Source: Anodontia alba (lineage: Eukaryota; Mollusca; Bivalvia; Lucinida; Lucinidae). From it: a DNA stretch of 64,000 nt. This document shows positions 57,976 through 64,000 of the stretch, in pieces. The notes below the pieces were generated by a model. It was not told where the DNA came from, searched no databases, and saw nothing but the letters and a program-made list of their open reading frames with translations. Both the position numbers and the translations under genes were made by a program. The stretch is taken from positions 35,432,057 through 35,496,056 of the forward strand of contig OZ024825.1 of assembly GCA_964016985.1 (NCBI GenBank), read 5' to 3'. Each line of letters begins with the position of its first letter. The stretch's first letter is position 1.

Positions 57976-59799
57976 GTAGCATGTCTAATGGACTGTGAAA
58001 TAAAGGTCAAGGTCAAATATGGATGACTGCACTCAAGAGGCCATGCTGTATGCATGTACTAAGTATCACTGGCTGTAGGAGCAATAGTTACTGAGAAACT
58101 GACCTAAACACAAACACTTCACAAGTACCAAATATCACTCTGTAGGACCAATAATTACTGAGAAACTGACCTAAATGGAAAAACTTAAGAGAGTCACTGG
58201 ACAGAAAACTATACATCACCTTGAAATCATCAAGACAAACATTTTGAGCAAGATTCATGATGATCACTTCAAAAATATGACCTCTAGAGCATCAACAAAG
58301 TTTTTCTTTGATTTGGCCAGGCGAACTAATTTTTGATATCAAGTGACCCAGTTTTAAACTAGACCTAGAACTCATCAAGATAAACATTTTGAGCAATATT
58401 TATGATGATTATTTCAAAAATGTGACCTCTGGAGTGTTAACAGTTTTCTACTGATTTGGCCAGGTCACCTAGTTTTTGACCCCATGTGACCCAGTTTCAA
58501 ACTTGACCTAGAAATCATCAAGACAAACATTTTGAGCAAGATTCATGATGATTGCTTCAAAAATGTGACCACTAGAGTGTTAACAAGGTTTTCTGCTGAT
58601 TTGGCCAGGTCACCTAGTTTTTGACCCCAAGTAACCCAGTTTCAAACTTGACCTAGAAATCATCAAGACAAACATGTTGAGCAAGATTCATGATGATTGC
58701 TTGAAAAATGTGACCACTAGAGTGTTAACAAGGTTTTCTGCTCATCTGGCCAGGTGACCTAGTTTTTGACCCCCGGTTACCCAGTTTCGAACCTGACCTA
58801 AAAATCATCAAGACAAACATTTTGAGCAAGATTCATGATGACTGCTTAAAAAATGTGACCGCTAAAGTGTAAACAAAGTTTTCTGCTGATTTGGCCCGAT
58901 GACCTAGTTTTTAACTCCAAGTGACCCAGTTTCAAACTTGACCTTGAAATCATCAAGACAAACATTTTGAGCAAGATTCATGATGATTGCTTGAAAAATG
59001 TGACGGCTAGAGTGATAAGATTTTAAGCTGATTTGGCCAGGTGACCTAGTTTTTTACCCCAGGTGTTCCAGTTTCGAACTTGACCTAGAAATCATCAAGA
59101 CAAACATTTTGAGCCAGATTCATGATGATTGCTTCAAAAGTGTGACCGCTAGAGTGTTAACAAGGTTTTCTGCTGATCTGGCCCGGTGACCTAGTTTATG
59201 ACCCCAAGTGACCCAGTTTCAAACTTGACCTAGATTTAATAGAGACAAACATTTCGAGCAAGTTTCATCAAGACTGGGTCAAAACTATGACCTCTAGAGT
59301 GTTAACAAGTTTTTCCTTTGTTTTGACCTGGTGACCTAGTTTTTGACCCCAAGTAACCCAGTATCGAACCTGACCTAAATTTCATAGAGGCAAACATTCT
59401 GACCAAATTTCATCAAGACTGGGTCAAAACTGTGACCTCTAGAGTGTTAACAAACTAATTGTTGACGAAGGAAGACGGACGACGACGGACGACGGACATA
59501 GTGTGATGACAATAGCTCACCCTGAGCTTTTGCTCAGGTGAGCTAAAAATGTCTAAGTTCAAAATGTGTAAAAAGTGATAAAAAATAATTTCAGAATTCT
59601 GAAAAAAATACATGCATATCTTCAGACCATCTTAAAACCCCGGTTAAGTTTCAAAAGGATCTGACAAAAACTGTGGGAGGAATTAAGGGGACAAGGTACC
59701 TACTAAAAATTCGGAACCATGTGCCACGCACCACGGAAAGCCGAAAACAGTGTCCCTCCGCTTTTCTTTGAAAAGGCAGGGGACAATAAGCAAAATACA

Positions 59800-59885
59800 G
59801 TCAAACTTCAATACCGCGAACATCTTTGAGACCATGGAAATTTGTTTGAGACATGGGTAGTTTGAGGCAATGAAGGTTAATCATA
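59800..59885. repeat. pogo-like MITE end, degraded
   Basis: ATACAGTCAAACTTCAATAC followed by GCGAACATCTTTGAGACC resembles the CAGTCGACTCTCG end of 25360-25692. The partner end is not identified; TTTGACTGTATATG at 63884-63897 is a similar end. Confidence 0.4.
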
Positions 59886-59934
59886 GCGCTGGGCCAGCAG
59901 GCAAATGGGGATAATTTAGAGATGTCATTTCTAT

Positions 59935-60035
59935 GTTCTATAAAATAAGGGTATGTTGAGTGTACTCATTAGAATTGCCTTCATGAGGCATTTCTAATAA
60001 GTACATACAACATACATTTTCATGATAAACTAAGA
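59935..60035. repeat. Core B MITE variant
   Basis: AGGGTATGTTGAGTGTACTC, AGAATTGCCTTCATGAGGC, TAATAAGTACATACAACATA. Similar to 34560-34680. Confidence 0.65.
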
Positions 60036-60530
60036 AAACTAGAATTTGTTTTCTACATGAAAACGGAGCTCCCTGTTTTTAGAGTAATTGCTTTGAACAG
60101 CCAGGGTTATTAATACACACGAATAACAGAAATCAATTTCCCTAAAATATCCCTAAATATTTGTTTCCTAGAGCCATCAGAAGAATTCCCTAGGGACTCA
60201 AAAGCAAGTTAGAATCAGCCACGGTAAACAAGCCATCGGTATTCGAATCGGTAAACAAGCCATCGGTATTTGAGTCACTTAGCATTTAGTTTTTTTAAAA
60301 ATACATGTACATCTTATCTGGAGCCTCATACATTGTAATCTCCTTATAGTCTTCATCATACCATATTTTCCCTTAATAAGTGCATCCAACGGGAACTGCG
60401 AAGCAGTTAGGCATGCAGAGGCACTACTATAGACTACCTATGTGACCAGTGATGTGTGTGAACGCTTGGGTGGTTCGGTGCTTATCCTGAAAAACAATAA
60501 GCGTTCAGTGATTTGGCAGAGACTACTGAC

Positions 60531-60592
60531 ATGGCGGCCCTGCCAATAATAGCAACAAAATATCCAAAAACGCCAAGTATTCCAACTGCAAG
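60531..60592 (+). CDS. Possible first exon of an unseen plus-strand gene
   Basis: GACATGG starts 20 codons (MAALPIIATKYPKTPSIPTA) followed by AG|GTGTTG, a usable donor. The surrounding 500 bp are CpG-bearing and low in repeats, as expected for a promoter. The next exon is not found within the window, and the peptide is too short to identify. Chance is a real alternative. Confidence 0.25.
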
Positions 60593-61149
60593 GTGTTGAA
60601 CCACGAGACTTGTGACTTCAGCCTACAAAATTTGTGATCGCAGCCATTTTTAATTTTGTCTCCACTTCTCCACACTGATTCGTTTTGTGCACAAAGTACA
60701 CTTTGATGTAGATTTTTAGATAACAAATAGACTTTACGCTCTTTTCACGTGATAATCTTAAAAAAACTTCAACACAAGTAATATACTGTCATTGTACCTA
60801 TCATCGACACTAGTTTTCGGTATTTGGAAAGTATGGCCCCCGCCCATCGGGGCCCAGGAAAGAGATGGGCTGCCTAAAGCCCCCATGGCAGAGCTGCCAG
60901 TAACTAAGCAGAGCCCAAATTCATGTGATCCGGTCGGGTAAAAGTCCCACAAATTTGGAGACAATATCTCTTAACTACTGAAATATTGTTGACTTGGACG
61001 TTATATTGCAATTCATGCAGCAGAGTAGAAGTCAAGCATGGTCTGAAATCAAATTCAGTTAAATCTGGCCAACCCACCTATGAAGCATGTGATGATAATT
61101 TGGATGCACGGATATAGGAAGTTCCTATTAAATTCATATTATTCAGATA
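60593..61149. other. Low-repeat stretch, nothing firm
   Basis: Moderate GC around 60830-60910 (GCCCCCGCCCATCGGGGCCC, a GC-rich hairpin). No convincing exon. Confidence 0.35.
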
Positions 61150-61345
61150 CTTTAAAACCTTACCATGCTTGTCCTTACATTTGGACAGATTCATTTTACT
61201 GCCTGTTTGTATGTCTAAAAACTTGTTGGATGAGTGGCAAACCGTGTAGATCCTGATCAGAAGCTGCATTCTGTGGCATCTGATCTGATTTGACAGTTTG
61301 CTCAAACTTGTCTGTCCAAATATTTAGCATATATAATGTAATACT
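61150..61345 (-). repeat. MITE M2
   Basis: TTTAAAACCTTACCATGCTT at the left, TTGTCTGTCCAAATATTTAG at the right, core A degraded but paired. Confidence 0.7.
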
Positions 61346-61432
61346 ATTCAGATCTAATGAATGTTATTAGGCCTCCTAAATACTTATATCTCTATGAATT
61401 CTATACATTCGTAGCTCCAGATTAAGTGATAC

Positions 61433-61655
61433 TGTAATAACCCCAAGTATTGGGACAGATAGGCATTTGCAAACAGTGTAGACCCAGATCAGACACCACA
61501 GAACACTGTGACTGATCATGGTCTACACTGTTTACCATACATACAGCAATGATTTAGACACATCAAACAATAGTAAAACGGACTATTTCAAATTTTAGGA
61601 CAAGTATGGTAAGTAGATAAGGTGTCCCAATACTTAGAGTAACTATGGTAATTGT
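61433..61655 (+). repeat. MITE M2
   Basis: TAACCCCAAGTATTGGGACA at the left, TGTCCCAATACTTAGAGTA at the right, core A with GTTCTGTGGTG-type centre. Confidence 0.88.
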
Positions 61656-61929
61656 AGTGATATTTACAATTAACTTTTGTTAACAAAACCTATCTTATAG
61701 CTACTCACTGGAATTGCCTCACCAAGTCAATTCCTTTCAATAGCCACCAGATATATGGAGCTATGAATATTTTATCTTCATTATAACACGATTCATTTAT
61801 AATGTCTGTAAGCCATTCCATGGACCTCAGCTACAGTTCAGAGACGGTCCTGTGGTATTAGTTTAGTCACCGGATTTCATCACTGGAAGCAACCGTAACT
61901 CCAGACAAGATGCCTTTTTCAACCAAAAT

Positions 61930-62372
61930 TACCATATTCGACCTAATTATCACACTGTGTGCTTAGTTTTTCAAACTTACTGGAAAAACTCGTGGTAAAA
62001 TACGTATCTAACTATTAAGAGTATTATACACTTTAAGAAAAAAGATCAGCAAAGGACTTATTTGATGATGTTTATGCATTTTTTTCATATTTTTCTTTAT
62101 AAAAGCATATGTTGTAGGTACTCATTTGAATTGCATTGACAAGTCGATGCAATTCAAATGGGTACCTACAATATATGCCTTTATAAAAGCATATGTTGTA
62201 GGTACTCATTTGAATTGCATCGACAAGTCGATGCAATTCAAATGGGTACCCACAACATATGCCTGTATACAGAAGTTGACAAAAAAGTACAAGTGTTGTA
62301 ATCTGAAGACTACGAAATTGCTTCACTGTGTACTTATAGGGGTATGTGCCGTAATTAGATTGAATACGGCAT
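61930..62372. repeat. MITE with TACCRTATTCGACCTAATTA ends and doubled hairpin
   Basis: Ends ACCATATTCGACCTAATTAT and GTAATTAGATTGAATACGGC. Inside, the hairpin ATATGTTGTAGGTACTCATT, TGAATTGCATYGACAAGTCG and complement is present twice in tandem (about 62105-62180 and 62186-62263). The other copy of the family (43431-43790) has one. Confidence 0.82.
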
Positions 62373-62374
62373 TT

Positions 62375-62530
62375 AACCTTTTTGTTATTTCTCCATGAAA
62401 GCGTATGTTGTGAGTACTGATTAGAAACCTCTCGGCGATGTGCCAGGGAGGCGCTTCTAATAAATACCAAGAGCATAAGTTTTCATAGATAAATAAGAAA
62501 ATACTTAACCGATACCCTCTTTTATTTAGA
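62375..62530. repeat. Core B MITE, degraded
   Basis: TTATTTCTCCATGAAAGCG, ATGTTGTGAGTACTGATTAG, GGAGGCGCTTCTAATAAATA, ATAAATAAGAAAATACTTA. The loop contains an extra GCGATGTGCCAG. Confidence 0.65.
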
Positions 62531-62545
62531 CTATGGCAACTATAT

Positions 62546-62662
62546 CCCAGTAAGCATTTTACTGTAGACTACATAAATCTATAGCGGGCCGTTATTGGCC
62601 CGTGAGGGTAGCTGACGGGCTGATAATGGCCCGCTATAGATTTATAAAGAATGCCAGCTGGG
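62546..62662. repeat. Hairpin MITE with CCCAGC ends, abutting a stop codon
   Basis: Ends CCCAGTAAGCATT and AATGCCAGCTGGG. Arms ATAAATCTATAGCGGGCC and GGCCCGCTATAGATTTAT pair over about 30 bp (62573-62645). Related in its ends to 63649-63756. The TAA stop of the minus-strand exon lies one base beyond its right end. Confidence 0.75.
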
Positions 62663-62663
62663 G

Positions 62664-63068
62664 TTATTCTGAATTAACAATCCCTTGAGGCATCAATGTA
62701 TCAACATTCTGTGTCTGTTTTGGGGTTTGTGTGTCCCCTTCTGATACAGAATTCTTCAATTTACCAGACACTATATCAGCTTGTTCTGAACTGTCATTTG
62801 AATTTGATGCAGAATACTTCGAATTAATTTGATCTGTTCCACTGTTTGCGGAAACTACCGCTATATAATCTGAAGAACTGTGAACAAGCGTTATAGCTGG
62901 CTGCATGGAATTAGGCTTTGTCACATTAACAGTAGGAGATGGCTGAGGACTACTTGGATCAGATGACGCTGAATATTCAATAGCCAGTTGTTGAACTTGT
63001 TCCAAATGTCGCAGTTTATCAGCTGTATTTGCCTCAGATGATTCTATTCGGTACTGCAATGCTTCGAG
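62664..63068 (-). CDS. 3'-terminal coding exon of an unidentified minus-strand gene
   Basis: On the minus strand an acceptor (TGTTTTGAATGTATTTCAG) opens a phase-0 exon of 134 codons before TAA. It begins LEALQYRIESSEANTADKLR, a short amphipathic, likely coiled-coil helix, and then becomes a long Ser/Asn/Gln/Thr-rich, mildly acidic and probably disordered tail (SSDPSSPQPSPTV, NSNDSSEQAD, TPKQTQNVD), ending PQGIVNSE. I do not recognise the family. The upstream exons lie beyond the window. An M1 MITE sits about 30 bp upstream of the acceptor. The tail may have been altered by the MITE that touches the stop codon. Confidence 0.7.
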   Translation of the reverse strand, partial: LEALQYRIESSEANTADKLRHLEQVQQLAIEYSASSDPSSPQPSPTVNVTKPNSMQPAITLVHSSSDYIAVVSANSGTDQINSKYSASNSNDSSEQADIVSGKLKNSVSEGDTQTPKQTQNVDTLMPQGIVNSE

Positions 63069-63098
63069 CTGAAATACATTCAAAACAAATAAACTTAT

Positions 63099-63312
63099 TT
63101 AACCCTTGTCCTGCTGAACCCGGATATACCCTATCTTTGCAAACAGTGTAGATCCAGACCAGATGACTTCTGAAGAAGCCAACTGATCTGGATCTGCACT
63201 GTTTGCCATTAAGAATGTGAATTTATAGCAACAATCCAGATCAAGTAATCTGATTGGCTGAAAATTAGAAGTGGGGATGGCATCTTAATTTATTCAGCAA
63301 GACAAGGGTTAA
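63099..63312. repeat. MITE M1
   Basis: TTAACCCTTGTCCTGCTGAA at the left, TTCAGCAAGACAAGGGTTAA at the right, core A with a GAAGAAGCC centre. Confidence 0.92.
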
Positions 63313-63648
63313 CAGACAAGAAATATACAAATGGAAAGAAGCTAATATATCTAAGAATCAATCTAATAACAGACATATCCTCAAGAAATGTAATGTCTTT
63401 TACTCATTCTGTCAAATTTAAAACAATGTTTTATCTTAAATGGAAAGGCCCTCTAAATGCAATGTATGCCTTAAAAAGTTCAGCTTTTGAAAAAAACATC
63501 TATGCACAAATTTGATCAAAATCGTTGAATGTTTAATATTAATAATGCCTAGGACACTAATAAATGCTGCCTACGGACAGGAGTATGCTGCTTATTTGAG
63601 TCCGCTAAGATAGGTCTGTGTTAAGCAAACACCTAAGGAAAAGCCATT
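63313..63648. other. Intron segment, nothing recognised
   Basis: No repeat family shared with the rest and no exon-like ORF; part of the intron upstream of 63068 on the minus strand. Confidence 0.4.
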
Positions 63649-63756
63649 CCCAGCGGGCACATGACGTAAATATAACGTCGCCTCAACGTCGATGCAACGT
63701 CATGACGTTGCATCGACGTTGAGGCGATGTTATATTTACGTCATGTGCCTGCCGGG
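63649..63756. repeat. Near-perfect 108-bp palindrome with CCCAGCGGGCA ends
   Basis: Arms of 54 nt with only one mismatch and one G-T pair; the centre is ACGTCATGACGT. Repeated ACGT/ACGTC motifs on each arm. The ends CCCAGCGGGCACATGACGT resemble the 62546-62662 element, so a hairpin MITE. Confidence 0.88.
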
Positions 63757-63984
63757 TTAAGTGACAGCTTAAAACAGATGCTTACTTAATACAGGTAAAT
63801 TTACACTTATTTTCCATCTGAGGGATCTGAAAAACTGGCATTCAAATACAGGTTATTGCTTAATATAGATGACTGTTAAGACAGGTTTGACTGTATATGC
63901 AAATGTGCACATTTACACGGATATAGCAATAAAATACTGTTTCTGATGCTATTTATGCTATTTATATAATTTTTGCATATATAA

Positions 63985-64000
63985 TTAACCCTAGTCCTGC
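63985..64000. repeat. MITE M1, start only
   Basis: TTAACCCTAGTCCTGC at the window edge matches the M1 end. Confidence 0.7.

Larger units (their letters stand above)
57126..59545 (-). mobile_element. HINE-like element H1, third copy, inverted, inside H5
   Basis: On the minus strand it begins TAGCTCACCTGAGCAAAAGC then TCAGGGTGAGCTATTG and a GTCCGTCGTCCGTCGTCGTC spacer, continues through about nine 140-bp units (GACCTAGAAATCATCAAGAC, AGCAAGATTCATGATGATTG, GTGACCTAGTTTTTGACCCC on the plus strand) and ends with hairpin AGGGCCATCTTGGCCCT then CTTG. Removing it restores the H5 unit exactly (CTCAAA|AAAATGTC). It carries two S1 SINEs. Confidence 0.65.
56476..59790 (-). mobile_element. HINE-like element H5, interrupted
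   Basis: Left end GGGAATTTATGTCCCCCGCC; right end AAAAGGCAGGGGACAATAAG, forming short inverted ends. Interior units of about 185 bp share ATATCTTCAGRCCATCYTWA, GTAAAGTTTCAAAAGGATC, ACTGTGGGAGGAGTTAAGGG and TAATATTAGAACTCAAAAA. Three units precede and one follows a large insertion (57126-59545). Confidence 0.6.

Overview
The window looks like nuclear DNA of a bivalve mollusc: one intron-rich housekeeping gene stretched over about 30 kb, AT-rich non-coding sequence, tRNA-derived SINEs, dense palindromic MITEs, and several transposons whose middle is a tandem array. A venerid-like clam is my guess; I cannot name the species from sequence alone.

The clearest gene is uroporphyrinogen decarboxylase (UROD, heme pathway) on the plus strand. 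Nine coding exons from 6152 to 35769 give 361 residues with canonical GT-AG introns and consistent phases, including a short third exon at 10555-10640. The first coding exon, expected to hold only a few codons, is not securely found; candidates lie in the CpG-bearing stretch at 2850-4000. Most active-site residues are kept, but the residue aligned with human Tyr164 is Phe, a glycine is missing next to it, and exon 3 is divergent. A second gene enters from the right on the minus strand: its last coding exon is 62664-63068 (function unknown), and its stop codon touches a MITE. A possible first exon of another plus-strand gene is at 60531-60592.

Layout: 1-1620 tandem arrays; 1640-5300 mostly unique, with the putative promoter; 5326-35769 UROD, its introns filled with MITEs, nested SINEs, helitron/HINE-like elements (10870-24484), a 5'-truncated LINE and a 1-kb minisatellite (31090-32110); 36527-42703 a 6.2-kb element with the full architecture of a DIRS-type tyrosine-recombinase retrotransposon but no coding capacity; 42764-51940 MITEs and SINEs; 51945-54290 low-repeat sequence; 56476-59790 a tandem-array element invaded by a second one that carries a tandemly duplicated SINE; 59790-64000 more MITEs and the minus-strand gene end.

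The strongest unusual signals are: the DIRS-like element (161-bp identical inverted repeats plus an internal region complementary to both outer ends, yet no ORF); a hairpin array inside it whose stems seem to covary; a small set of hairpin cores reused inside several MITE shells with unrelated ends; an exact empty site for the nested HINE-like insertion; and an array of inverted TCAAGGTCA sites in UROD intron 4. All coordinates were read by eye; repeat borders are approximate unless a target-site duplication is quoted.
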